Below are positions 17,264-25,197 of a stretch of 64,000 nt of DNA, piece by piece. Each line of letters opens with the position of its first letter. Positions within the stretch are counted from its first letter, which is position 1. The DNA is from CAXSDR01 sp964236445 (GTDB lineage: Bacteria > Actinomycetota > Actinomycetes > Motilibacterales > Motilibacteraceae): the NCBI GenBank assembly GCA_964236445.1, contig CAXSDR010000003.1, positions 3,313 through 67,312 of the forward strand. Direction: 5' to 3'. Both the position numbers and the translations under genes were made by a program. The notes under the pieces are model-generated. The model ran no database searches, was not told the origin of the DNA, and worked only from the letters and a program-made list of their open reading frames with translations.

Positions 17264-18682
17264 TCAGGAAGGTCGGGTCATCGACAGCACGTCGAGAGCC
17301 GCATCGAGCTGTTCCTCCGTCAGCTTGCCGTCCGACACATAGCCTCGTTCGAGGACTACCTGTCGTATCGTCTGGCGTTCTTTGAGTGACTGCTTCACCA
17401 CTTTTGCGGCTTCTTCGTAGCCGATGTACTTGTTCAGGGGAGTCACGACCGAGGGAGACGACTCGGCGTATTCGAGACAGCGTTCCTCGTTGGCGACCAT
17501 GCCGTCGATGCAGCGGTCGGCGAGGAGCCGCGAGATGTTGGCAAGCAGCCGGACCGACTCGAGAAGGTTTCGGGCGATGACCGGCAACATCACATTGAGC
17601 TCGAAGTTGCCGGCGGCACCGGCGAACGCCACGGCAGCGTCGTTCCCGATGACCTGGGCGCACACCATGCACAACGCCTCGGGAATGACCGGGTTGACCT
17701 TTCCCGGCATGATCGACGATCCCGGCTGCAGGTCGGGCAGCGACAGCTCCGCAAGGCCCGTGCGTGGACCCGATCCCATCCAGCGGATGTCGTTGCCGAT
17801 CTTGTAGAGCGAGACGGCTATGGTGCGCAGCTGGCCCGAGAGCTCCACCAGGGCGTCGCGGGCACCCTGCGCCTCGAAGTGGTCACGTGCCTCGGTGAAG
17901 GGAAGCCCTGTCGTGGCGGCCACCTGCGCGATCACGGCCGCGGAGAAGCCTTGCGGGGTGTTGATGCCCGTGCCGACCGCGGTGCCGCCCAGCGGGAGCT
18001 CCGCCACCCGGGGGAGCGTCGCGTGCAGCCGCTCGATCCCATAGCGCACCTGCGCGGCATAGCCGCCGAACTCCTGGCCCAGCGTCACGGGCGTCGCGTC
18101 CATCAGGTGGGTGCGGCCCGACTTCACGACCGACTGCCACTTCTCGGACTTCGCCGCCAGAGCCGCCTGCAGGTGCTCGAGGGCAGGCACGAGGTCGTGC
18201 ACCACGGCGCTCGTAGCCGCGACGTGGATCGACGAGGGGAACACGTCGTTGCTCGACTGGGACGCGTTGACGTGGTCGTTGGGGTGGACCGGCCGGCCGA
18301 GCCGCTCGGTCGCGAGCGTGGCGATGACCTCGTTCGCGTTCATGTTGGACGACGTCCCGGAGCCCGTCTGGAAGACGTCGATCGGGAAGTGCTCGTCCCA
18401 CTGCCCCGCGGCGACCTCGTCGGCGGCGGCGCGTACGGCCTCGGCGAGGTCCGCGTCGAGAATCCCGAGCTCTGCGTTGACCGTGGCTGCGGCCCCCTTG
18501 ATGCGAGCGAGAGCCTCGATGTGCGCCCGCTCGATCGGCTGGCCCGAGACGGGGAAGTTCTCCACCGCGCGCTGCGTCTGCGCGCGCCAGCGGGCGGCGG
18601 CGGGAACGCGCACCTCGCCCATGGAGTCGTGCTCGGTCCGGAACTCGCCGGTCGTGTCAACGGCGGTGGTGTGGTCAGCCAT
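17264..18682 (-). CDS. fumC: Fumarate hydratase class II
   Basis: A 472-residue TCA-cycle enzyme interconverting fumarate and malate. It shows all three superfamily signatures: FQTGSGTSSNMNANEV, the HPNDHVNASQSSNDVFP region, and the active-site loop GSSIMPGKVNPV (about 318-329). It needs no iron, unlike class I enzymes. The ATG at 18682 gives MADHTTA; another ATG three codons upstream is possible. Position matches mycobacterial fum, upstream of glpX. Confidence 0.96.
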   Translation of the reverse strand: MADHTTAVDTTGEFRTEHDSMGEVRVPAAARWRAQTQRAVENFPVSGQPIERAHIEALARIKGAAATVNAELGILDADLAEAVRAAADEVAAGQWDEHFPIDVFQTGSGTSSNMNANEVIATLATERLGRPVHPNDHVNASQSSNDVFPSSIHVAATSAVVHDLVPALEHLQAALAAKSEKWQSVVKSGRTHLMDATPVTLGQEFGGYAAQVRYGIERLHATLPRVAELPLGGTAVGTGINTPQGFSAAVIAQVAATTGLPFTEARDHFEAQGARDALVELSGQLRTIAVSLYKIGNDIRWMGSGPRTGLAELSLPDLQPGSSIMPGKVNPVIPEALCMVCAQVIGNDAAVAFAGAAGNFELNVMLPVIARNLLESVRLLANISRLLADRCIDGMVANEERCLEYAESSPSVVTPLNKYIGYEEAAKVVKQSLKERQTIRQVVLERGYVSDGKLTEEQLDAALDVLSMTRPS

Positions 18683-18766
18683 GGACGCCATCCTGCCCGA
18701 CGGCGCGTACGCCGATGAGCCACCCTGTCGAGGCAGAGTCCGAGCGAAAACGATATCGAGGTGCCG

Positions 18767-19219
18767 ATGTCCTACCGCGTTTCGCGTGCCCGTCCCAGCT
18801 CCGGGCAGCGCTCCGTCGTCGTGGTGGTGTGGACGGTCGTGCTGGTGATCGTGGTCATCGCGCTGGTCTACGGGCTGCATGTGGTCCGGCACATGGTTGC
18901 TGCCCAGCCGGAGGACCCGACGCTGGACCGCTATCCGGAGGTGCGCCTCGTCAAGGGTGTCGTGAGCGGAGCAGGAGCCGCGGGTGAGGCCTTCCGCCAG
19001 AGCAAGGGGCGCTATCCGACCTCTCTTGCCGAACTGACAGGTGCGGGATATTCGCACGACCCCCGCGTGGGCGTCTACGTCGGCAAACCGCACAGCCCGG
19101 AGACCTTCTGCGTGCAGGGCTACTACGGCCAGCTCGGAGCACGAGACACGTGGACCTATTCCTACTCCTCGGTCGGTGGCCGGCCGGGGAACATCACGTT
19201 GGGGCCGTGTCCGGGCTAG
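18767..19219 (+). CDS. Membrane-anchored secreted protein, pseudopilin-like C-terminus
   Basis: A 150-residue protein with one N-terminal transmembrane helix (about 20-42). The extracytoplasmic domain contains QSKGRYPTSLAEL, a phrase typical of the globular part of type II/IV pseudopilin-like proteins, and two Cys. The N-terminus lacks a prepilin peptidase site (no GFTLxE), so it is probably an anchored single protein. ATG 18767 is preferred over GTG 18761 because GAGG lies five bases upstream. It converges on the ABC permease gene; both stops share CTAG. Function unknown. Confidence 0.6.
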   Translation: MSYRVSRARPSSGQRSVVVVVWTVVLVIVVIALVYGLHVVRHMVAAQPEDPTLDRYPEVRLVKGVVSGAGAAGEAFRQSKGRYPTSLAELTGAGYSHDPRVGVYVGKPHSPETFCVQGYYGQLGARDTWTYSYSSVGGRPGNITLGPCPG

Positions 19220-20013
19220 TCGATCAGCTGCTTGCGCATGCCACGGATCGCGAACACGCCCATGGCGCCGACGAACACCGCGAGGGCGCCGAGATGGCCG
19301 AGGTCGCGCACCGAGGGCGTGAGGAAGACGCAATGCCGAACGAGCGCGACACAGTGGAAGAGCGGGTTGAGCTGCGAGATGTGCTGCGCCCAGGACGGCA
19401 GCTGCGTGACCGGGAAGAAGGTGCCGGACACCAGGAACAATGGGGTCAGCAGCGCCGAGATGATGTAGTTGAACGAGTCGATCGATGGAACGACGGACGA
19501 CATCCAGATGCCGAAGAGTGCGAATCCCAGGCCCGTCAGGAAGCCGACGAGGGGAACGAGCGCCATTCCCCAGGACGGGTCGAGCCCGAAGCCGATGGCG
19601 ACCAGCATCGGGGCACAGCCGTAGACGCCGGCGCGCAGGGCCAGCCACAGCGCCTCCGCGATCACGATCTCGTGCACGTCGACGGGCGCGGCGAGCAACG
19701 CGTCGTAGACATGCTGGAAGCTGCGGCGCACGAACGTCTGGAACATGCCGCCGAAGGCCGAGGTGAACAGCACGGCCGTCGCCACGACGCCCGTGCCGAG
19801 GAACTCGATGTAGGGATAGCCGCCGATGCGGCCCACGAGCGAGCCGAAACCCGTGCCGAAGGCGAGGAGATAGATCGTCGGCTCGACGACGGAGGAGAAC
19901 GACGTCGAGCGCCAGTGCCGGCGGTAGAGCGTCGCCTCGTGTTTGAACACCCCGGCAAGAGCCGACCGCTCCAGCCACCGCAGCCGCAGCGAACGGGGGT
20001 CGGTGGCAGTCAT
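19216..20013 (-). CDS. ABC-2 type exporter permease
   Basis: A 265-residue permease with six predicted helices and the ABC-2 signature region (FFPVTQLPSWAQHISQLNPL) near the C-terminus, like NodJ/DrrB proteins. It forms an exporter with the ATPase upstream; their start and stop overlap by ATGA. Likely cargo is a lipid, polysaccharide or drug. Nothing nearby identifies it. Confidence 0.87.
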   Translation of the reverse strand: MTATDPRSLRLRWLERSALAGVFKHEATLYRRHWRSTSFSSVVEPTIYLLAFGTGFGSLVGRIGGYPYIEFLGTGVVATAVLFTSAFGGMFQTFVRRSFQHVYDALLAAPVDVHEIVIAEALWLALRAGVYGCAPMLVAIGFGLDPSWGMALVPLVGFLTGLGFALFGIWMSSVVPSIDSFNYIISALLTPLFLVSGTFFPVTQLPSWAQHISQLNPLFHCVALVRHCVFLTPSVRDLGHLGALAVFVGAMGVFAIRGMRKQLID

Positions 20014-20918
20014 TGGCTCGTCTCCCCCGTCAACGTCACGAACACGTCCTCGAGACTGGCAGGTCGCGGATAGCCCTCGCCGAGCTCCGCGCGCAGCTCG
20101 CCGGTCATGTCCTCGCTGCGCAGCACCGAGATCGACGGACCGGTGCGCCGTGTCGGGTGGCCGTCACGGCGTACGCGCTGCTCGATCTCGGCGAGCCGGT
20201 CGGGAGAGCCGTAGAACTCGACGGCGCGCTCGCCGGCATGCGCGGCCAGCAGCTCGGCCGGTGACCCGGCGGCGACGACACGCCCGGCCGACATGACGGC
20301 CACCTGGTCGGCGAGGCGCTCGGCCTCCTCGATGTAGTGGGTGGACATGAGCACGGTGACACCGTCGTTGCGCAGTCCGTCGATCAGCGACCAGAGCTCC
20401 TGGCGCACCTGAGGGTCGAGCCCGACCGTGGGCTCGTCGAGCAGGACGAGCTGTGGAGCATGGACCAGCCCGCGGGCGATGAGCAACCTCCTGCGCATGC
20501 CACCGGAGAGCTTGTCGACGCGGGTCGCGGCCCGGTCGGCGAGGGTCGCCAGAGCCATCGCTCGCACGACCGCCGACCGGCGACGGGCGGCCGGCACGCG
20601 GTAGAGGTGGGCGAAGACCTCGAGGTTCTCCTGGACCGTCAGCTCTTCGTCGAGGTTGTCGCGCTGAGGCACCACGCCCATCAGGGCGCGTACGCGCTTG
20701 GACTCACGCGGAACAGGCAGACCCAACACCTCGATGGTGCCGCCGGTCGGTATCGCCTGACCGGTGAGCAGGCGCATGGTGGTCGACTTGCCGGCGCCGT
20801 TGGGACCGAGCAGACCGAAGCACGACCCGGTGCCGACCGTGAGGTCCAACCCGTCGACGGCACGGATGTTCCCGAAGTGCTTCTCCACGCCGGTCAGGAC
20901 GATCGCGGCATCGGTCAT
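20010..20918 (-). CDS. ABC-2 exporter ATP-binding protein (NodI/DrrA type)
   Basis: A 302-residue ATPase with Walker A GPNGAGKS (about 39-46), Q-loop VVPQRDNLDEELT, signature LSGGMRRRL, Walker B LVLLDEPTVGLDP and H-loop STHYIEEAE. A ~60-residue C-terminal extension ends LEDVFVTLTGE, typical of NodI/DrrA-type exporters. ATG 20918 is chosen over an in-frame upstream start because sequence before it does not look coding. TAGGGT lies eight bases before it, a possible leaderless -10. Confidence 0.92.
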   Translation of the reverse strand: MTDAAIVLTGVEKHFGNIRAVDGLDLTVGTGSCFGLLGPNGAGKSTTMRLLTGQAIPTGGTIEVLGLPVPRESKRVRALMGVVPQRDNLDEELTVQENLEVFAHLYRVPAARRRSAVVRAMALATLADRAATRVDKLSGGMRRRLLIARGLVHAPQLVLLDEPTVGLDPQVRQELWSLIDGLRNDGVTVLMSTHYIEEAERLADQVAVMSAGRVVAAGSPAELLAAHAGERAVEFYGSPDRLAEIEQRVRRDGHPTRRTGPSISVLRSEDMTGELRAELGEGYPRPASLEDVFVTLTGETSQ

Positions 20919-20959
20919 GATTTCGCACCCTACGGGAGGGGCCGGGAGGACGACCCCGA

Positions 20960-21898
20960 TCACCTGCCGATGCGGTCGGGCCTCCTCATTCGGTCAACGA
21001 CCTCGACACGGGTCGGCGGGTCGGCACCCTCGCGCTCGCACGTGATCGAGGCGGTCATGGCGGCCTCCCGGAGCACGGCCTGCAGCATCTGGCCGTCGTC
21101 GTCCTGCAGGTCGCCGGTGCGGCGCACGTCGAGCAGCTGGCGACGCGCCAGCGCGTCGAGCAGACCTGCGGTGAAGGTGTCGCCTGCGCCCACGGTGTCG
21201 ACGACGGCCGTCGCCGGGGCCTCGATCGACACGATCTGGCTGCGTGTCACGGCGACGGCACCGTCGGCGCCGCGGGTGACGACGACGAGGGCCGTGCGCT
21301 CGGCCTCGAGCCAGTGGCGGGCGACCTGCTCGAGGCTCTGGCCGGGATAGAGGAAGTCGAGGTCCTCGTCACTGGTCTTGACGACGTGGGCCAGCGAAGC
21401 GACCTGCTCCGTGCGCCCGACGGCCGCCGTGTGGTCGCTCACCAGGCGCGGCCGCGGGTTGGGGTCGAACGAGACGAGCACCCGGTCGGCCGCCCGGGAG
21501 ACCGCCTCGATCACCGCGCTTGCTCCGGGCTCGATGGCAACTCCCAGCGACCCGACGTGGACGCAGGTCACGGCGTCGTCCAGCTCGATGTCTTCGACGT
21601 CCCACACCAGCGCGAAGTCATAGGTTGCGACACCGGCCTCGTCGAGGGTCGCCGTCGCGGTGCTGGTGGCGGCGGCACCGCGCACCTGGCCCAGCAGGCG
21701 TACGCCGTTGCCCGCCAGGTGGGCCACGATGCGGTCGCCGCGGTCGTCACGGCCCACGCTCGTCACGAGGCCGACGTCGTTGCCCAGCCGGGCCAGGGCG
21801 AGGGCGACGTTTGCCGGGGAACCGCCGACGTGCTCGGTGCTGCGACCGTCGCGCGAGACCACGATGTCGATGAGGGCCTCGCCGACGACCATCAGCAT
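20960..21898 (-). CDS. PfkB-family carbohydrate kinase (fructokinase-like)
   Basis: A 312-residue ribokinase-fold kinase. Signature 1 (GGSPANVALALARLG) and signature 2 with the catalytic base (DTVGAGDTFTAGLL) are both intact. The GGSPANVA form and length are typical of bacterial fructokinases. Its ATG overlaps the glpX TGA (TGATG), so both are translated together. A fructokinase next to fructose-1,6-bisphosphatase would feed and drain the same fructose-6-phosphate pool. Exact sugar not proven. Confidence 0.85.
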   Translation of the reverse strand: MLMVVGEALIDIVVSRDGRSTEHVGGSPANVALALARLGNDVGLVTSVGRDDRGDRIVAHLAGNGVRLLGQVRGAAATSTATATLDEAGVATYDFALVWDVEDIELDDAVTCVHVGSLGVAIEPGASAVIEAVSRAADRVLVSFDPNPRPRLVSDHTAAVGRTEQVASLAHVVKTSDEDLDFLYPGQSLEQVARHWLEAERTALVVVTRGADGAVAVTRSQIVSIEAPATAVVDTVGAGDTFTAGLLDALARRQLLDVRRTGDLQDDDGQMLQAVLREAAMTASITCEREGADPPTRVEVVDRMRRPDRIGR

Positions 21899-22932
21899 CA
21901 GCGCGCGTGGTCGAAGTCGATGGCGGAGTAGGCGCGCAGCTTCGCGAGCCGGTGCTCGCTCTTGACCGAGCGGATCGTGCCGCTCTTGGAACGCATGACC
22001 ATCGAGTGCGTCGAGGCGATGCCTTGGGAATAGCGGACGCCGCGCACCAGCTCGCCATCGGTGATGCCGGTGACGCAGAAGAAGACGTTGTCACCCTTGA
22101 CGAGGTCGCTGGTCGTGAGGACCCGGTCGAGATCGTGCCCGGCATCGAGGGCGCGCCGGCGCTCGGCCTCGTCGCGCGGCCAGAGCCGGCCCTGGATCTC
22201 GCCGCCGAGGCACTTCATCGCGCAGGCGGCGATGATGCCCTCGGGTGTGCCGCCGATGCCGAGCAGCACGTCGACGCCGGTGCCTTCACGCGCAGCCATC
22301 ACCGCACCGGCGACGTCACCGTCGGACATGAACTTGATGCGGGCACCGGTGGCCCGGACCTCCTCGATCAGCGAGGCGTGGCGCGGCCGGTCGAGGATCG
22401 CGACCGTGAGGTCTTCGGCACCGCACCCGTGGGCCTTGGCGATCCAGCTGAGGTTCGCGCGCACCGGAGCCGTGAGGTCGATGACGTCGGCGGCGGCGGG
22501 CCCGACGACGATCTTCTCCATGTAGAAGACGGCAGACGGGTCATACATCGCGCCCCGCTCGGCGACCGCGATGACCGACACCGCGTTGTCCATGCCCTTG
22601 CCGGCGAGTGTCGTGCCGTCGATCGGGTCGACGGCGACGTCGCACTCGGGACCACTCCCCGAGCCCACCACCTCGCCGTTGAACAGCATGGGCGCGTCGT
22701 CCTTCTCGCCCTCGCCGATGACCACGACCCCTGACATCGACACCGTCGTGATGAGCTGACGCATCGCGTTGACAGCGGCCCCGTCGGCGCCGTTCTTGTC
22801 ACCTCGCCCGACCCACCGCCCGGCGGCCATCGCGGCCGCCTCCGTGACCCGCACGAGCTCCATGGCCAGGTTGCGGTCGGGAGCCTCCCGGCTGACGGCG
22901 AGGGACGTGGGCAGGGAAGAGGGCTCGGCCAT
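21898..22932 (-). CDS. glpX: Fructose-1,6-bisphosphatase class II
   Basis: A 344-residue gluconeogenic phosphatase. The metal-binding core GEGEKDDAPM and DPIDGTTLAGKG (about 98-110) match GlpX, the only FBPase type in most actinobacteria. The ATG at 22932 lies six bases after TAGTGT, a leaderless arrangement. The PfkB kinase gene overlaps its stop. DUF4245 on the opposite strand is the neighbour also seen in mycobacteria. Confidence 0.95.
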   Translation of the reverse strand: MAEPSSLPTSLAVSREAPDRNLAMELVRVTEAAAMAAGRWVGRGDKNGADGAAVNAMRQLITTVSMSGVVVIGEGEKDDAPMLFNGEVVGSGSGPECDVAVDPIDGTTLAGKGMDNAVSVIAVAERGAMYDPSAVFYMEKIVVGPAAADVIDLTAPVRANLSWIAKAHGCGAEDLTVAILDRPRHASLIEEVRATGARIKFMSDGDVAGAVMAAREGTGVDVLLGIGGTPEGIIAACAMKCLGGEIQGRLWPRDEAERRRALDAGHDLDRVLTTSDLVKGDNVFFCVTGITDGELVRGVRYSQGIASTHSMVMRSKSGTIRSVKSEHRLAKLRAYSAIDFDHAR

Positions 22933-22938
22933 GCGCGA

Positions 22939-22944
22939 ACACTA
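22939..22944 (-). promoter_or_regulatory. -10 element (TAGTGT), leaderless glpX
   Basis: TAGTGT ends exactly six bases before the glpX ATG, with no room for a Shine-Dalgarno. Confidence 0.5.
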
Positions 22945-23012
22945 ACGAGCCGTGATGACAGTCAGTCGCGACCTGGCACGCTGCGCCGCTGACGCATCGG
23001 CGACCATGGAGC

Positions 23013-23585
23013 GTGAGCACCGCCACTGCACCTGCTCAAGCGGCGCCCGAACCGCCCCCGGGCGTTGCGCCACGACGGCGGGCCACTGGGCGGACGGCGG
23101 CGCTCTGCGGGGGGTTCGTGGTGGCTGTCGTCGCAGCTGTCGTCGCGCTCACACCTCGGTCGAACATCGATGCCGTCCACGTGGTCGACTGGGCCCCGGT
23201 CGCCGCGAAGGCCCGGGCAGCCGCGCACTTCACGGTGCTCGCACCTGTCGGGCTGCCGTCCTCGTGGCGCCCCACCAGCGCCCGCACCGACGTGCGCAAG
23301 GGCACGGTGCACTGGCACCTCGAGTTCGACACCCCCGACGGCAAGCGTGTGGGGGTCGAGCAGAGCGACCGGCCGGCCTACGGCTTTCTCGCCGAGATGA
23401 CCGAGCGCGGCACCGCGGTCGGGCTCAGCACGGTCAACGAGTCGCTGTGGATCAGGACCTACGCGCCCGGCCGCGACCATCGGGCGATCTGGCTGCGCGA
23501 TGCCGACGTCACGACCGTTGTCGGCGGCACCGGCTCCTGGGACCAGGTCGAGCTGTTCGGCCGCTCGTTGCGACCGGTGAGCTGA
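23013..23585 (+). CDS. DUF4245 membrane-anchored protein
   Basis: A 190-residue protein with a cytoplasmic Pro/Arg-rich head, one transmembrane helix (about 28-47) and an extracytoplasmic domain with WRPTSART, HWHLEFDTPDG and ERGTAVG motifs of DUF4245 (Rv1100-like). Function unknown. It is divergent from glpX. A short tandem duplication lies across its stop codon. Confidence 0.75.
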   Translation: MSTATAPAQAAPEPPPGVAPRRRATGRTAALCGGFVVAVVAAVVALTPRSNIDAVHVVDWAPVAAKARAAAHFTVLAPVGLPSSWRPTSARTDVRKGTVHWHLEFDTPDGKRVGVEQSDRPAYGFLAEMTERGTAVGLSTVNESLWIRTYAPGRDHRAIWLRDADVTTVVGGTGSWDQVELFGRSLRPVS

Positions 23586-23613
23586 GAGGCGATCGGTGAG
23601 CTGGGAGGCGATC
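23576..23613. repeat. 19-bp tandem duplication across the DUF4245 stop
   Basis: GGTGAGCTG(A/G)GAGGCGATC occurs twice head-to-tail, then a partial third copy. The single A/G difference creates the TGA stop in copy 1. If copy 1 matched copy 2 the frame would run on. Confidence 0.7.
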
Positions 23614-23625
23614 GGTGTGCTGGGG

Positions 23626-23877
23626 TCAGCTGCGGTGCTGCGGCTGCTCTGAATGCTCTGACTGCTCGGCGACAACGTTGCGAGCGGTCTCCTGCGCAGC
23701 GGCGGTCAGCCGGCGCCGCGCGCCGTCGAGCCACTCCTGGCAGATGGCAGCCAGCCGCTCGCCGCGCTCCCAGAGGGCGAGCGCATCCTCGAGTGTCGTG
23801 CCGCCTGCCTCGAGACGGCGTACGACGTCGGCGAGCTCGTCACGAGCCTGCTCATAGGTCGGAGCCTCGTCTGCCAC
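23626..23877 (-). CDS. xseB: Exodeoxyribonuclease VII small subunit
   Basis: An 83-residue helical subunit with YEQARDELADVVRRLEAGGTTLEDALALWERGE, here split: YEQARDELADVV then LEAGGTTLEDALALWERG, the XseB family hallmark. Several small subunits coat the large XseA subunit. The GTG at 23877 is preceded at six bases by TAGGCT, which overlaps the xseA stop codon, so xseB may have its own leaderless promoter as well as xseA read-through. Confidence 0.92.
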   Translation of the reverse strand: MADEAPTYEQARDELADVVRRLEAGGTTLEDALALWERGERLAAICQEWLDGARRRLTAAAQETARNVVAEQSEHSEQPQHRS

Positions 23878-23883
23878 CCGGGC

Positions 23884-23889
23884 AGCCTA
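23884..23889 (-). promoter_or_regulatory. -10 element (TAGGCT), leaderless xseB
   Basis: TAGGCT lies six bases before the xseB GTG; its first three bases are the xseA TAG stop. Confidence 0.45.
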
Positions 23890-25185
23890 GGTCTTCTGCT
23901 GTGTCGGGCGGGAACGACGGCCGGTCGTCTTGCCTGCATCCCCTGTGGGTGCCTCCCCTGTGGGTGCCAACCGTGGGGTGGCGACGGTGGCGGTCACCTC
24001 GCCGCCGGCTAGGCGAAGTCGCACCGCATCGCCTGGGCTGATCTCACCGGGGCCTCGCACCACGGCGTCGTCGGAGCTGCGCTGCACAACGGCGTAGCCG
24101 CGCGCGAGCGTGGCGGCCGGAGACAGCGCGGCGACGCGGGCGCGGGCATGTGTCAGGTCGTCGTCGGCGCGGTCGAGCCGCCCGGTCAAACAGCGCCGGG
24201 CGCGCGCCAGCGTGTCGGACAGTGCCTGCTCGTGGACGTCGACCAGTCGTCCCGGGTCCGCCATCGCCGGGCGGCTGCGGATCGCGTCGAGGCTCGCCTG
24301 CTCCCGGCGCAGCCGCGTAGTCATCGCCTGCGACATGCGGCTGTCCAGAGCCGCGATGCGCAGCTGTTCCTCCGCCATGTCGGGCACCACGAGCTTTGCC
24401 GCATCGGTCGGGGTGGAGGCTCGGGCATCGGCGACCAGGTCGACGAGCGGGGTGTCGATCTCGTGCCCGATCGCGCTGACGACCGGCGTGCGGCACTGCG
24501 AGACGGCGCGCACGAGCGCCTCGTTGGAGAAGGCGAGCAGGTCCTCCACGGACCCGCCGCCCCGGGCGATCACGATCACGTCGACAGTCAGATCGGCGTC
24601 GAGCCGGCCGAGGGCAGCGACGACGTCGGTCACGGCGTTAGGGCCCTGGACCGCCACCTCTTCCACCCGGAACGCCACGGCGGGCCAGCGCCGCTTCGCG
24701 TTCTCCACGACGTCGCGCTCCGCAGCGGAGGCGCGCCCGCACACGAGCCCGACGACGTGCGGCAGGAACGGGAGCGGTCGCTTGCGGGCGGCGGAGAACA
24801 GGCCCTCGGCGGTCAGCAAGCGGCGGAGCTGGTCGAGCCGCGCCAGGAGCGCGCCGATGCCCACCTCGCGGATCTCGTCGGCGGCCATCGACAGCGACCC
24901 GCGGGCCGCCCAGAAGCTGGGGCGCGCGTGGACGATGACCTGGGCACCGTCGCGGATCGGTGCGCCTAGCGCGTCCAGCACCTCGGTCGGCACGGTCACC
25001 GACAGCGACACGTCGGCGGCGGTGTCGCGCAGGGTCACGAACGCCGTGCGGGTGCCCGGGCGGCGTACGAGCTGGGTCACCTGACCCTCCACCCACACCG
25101 GCCCGAGACGCCCGATCCACTGCACCAGCAGCTGGCTGATGCGCCGGACGGGAGCCGGGTGGCCAGCGGAGGTCTCGAGCGTCAC
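23887..25185 (-). CDS. xseA: Exodeoxyribonuclease VII large subunit
   Basis: A 432-residue nuclease subunit that degrades single-stranded DNA into oligonucleotides. An N-terminal OB fold (VWVEGQVTQL) is followed by the XseA core (VIARGGGSVEDLLAFSNEALVRA, split: VIARGGGSVEDL, FSNEALVRA; PVVSAIGHEIDTPLVDLVAD). The C-terminal coiled coil binds XseB. The GTG at 25185 has TAGCCT six bases upstream. Same order as Rv1108c-Rv1107c. Confidence 0.94.
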   Translation of the reverse strand: MTLETSAGHPAPVRRISQLLVQWIGRLGPVWVEGQVTQLVRRPGTRTAFVTLRDTAADVSLSVTVPTEVLDALGAPIRDGAQVIVHARPSFWAARGSLSMAADEIREVGIGALLARLDQLRRLLTAEGLFSAARKRPLPFLPHVVGLVCGRASAAERDVVENAKRRWPAVAFRVEEVAVQGPNAVTDVVAALGRLDADLTVDVIVIARGGGSVEDLLAFSNEALVRAVSQCRTPVVSAIGHEIDTPLVDLVADARASTPTDAAKLVVPDMAEEQLRIAALDSRMSQAMTTRLRREQASLDAIRSRPAMADPGRLVDVHEQALSDTLARARRCLTGRLDRADDDLTHARARVAALSPAATLARGYAVVQRSSDDAVVRGPGEISPGDAVRLRLAGGEVTATVATPRLAPTGEAPTGDAGKTTGRRSRPTQQKT

Positions 25186-25191
25186 GAGGGC

Positions 25192-25197
25192 AGGCTA
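25192..25197 (-). promoter_or_regulatory. -10 element (TAGCCT), leaderless xseA
   Basis: TAGCCT lies six bases before the xseA GTG and overlaps the stop codon of the upstream gene. Confidence 0.45.

Noticed and set aside
17264..19978. Extension of the fumC frame far upstream
   Set aside because: The frame is open through the next genes by chance; family N-terminus and the ATG at 18682 define the start.
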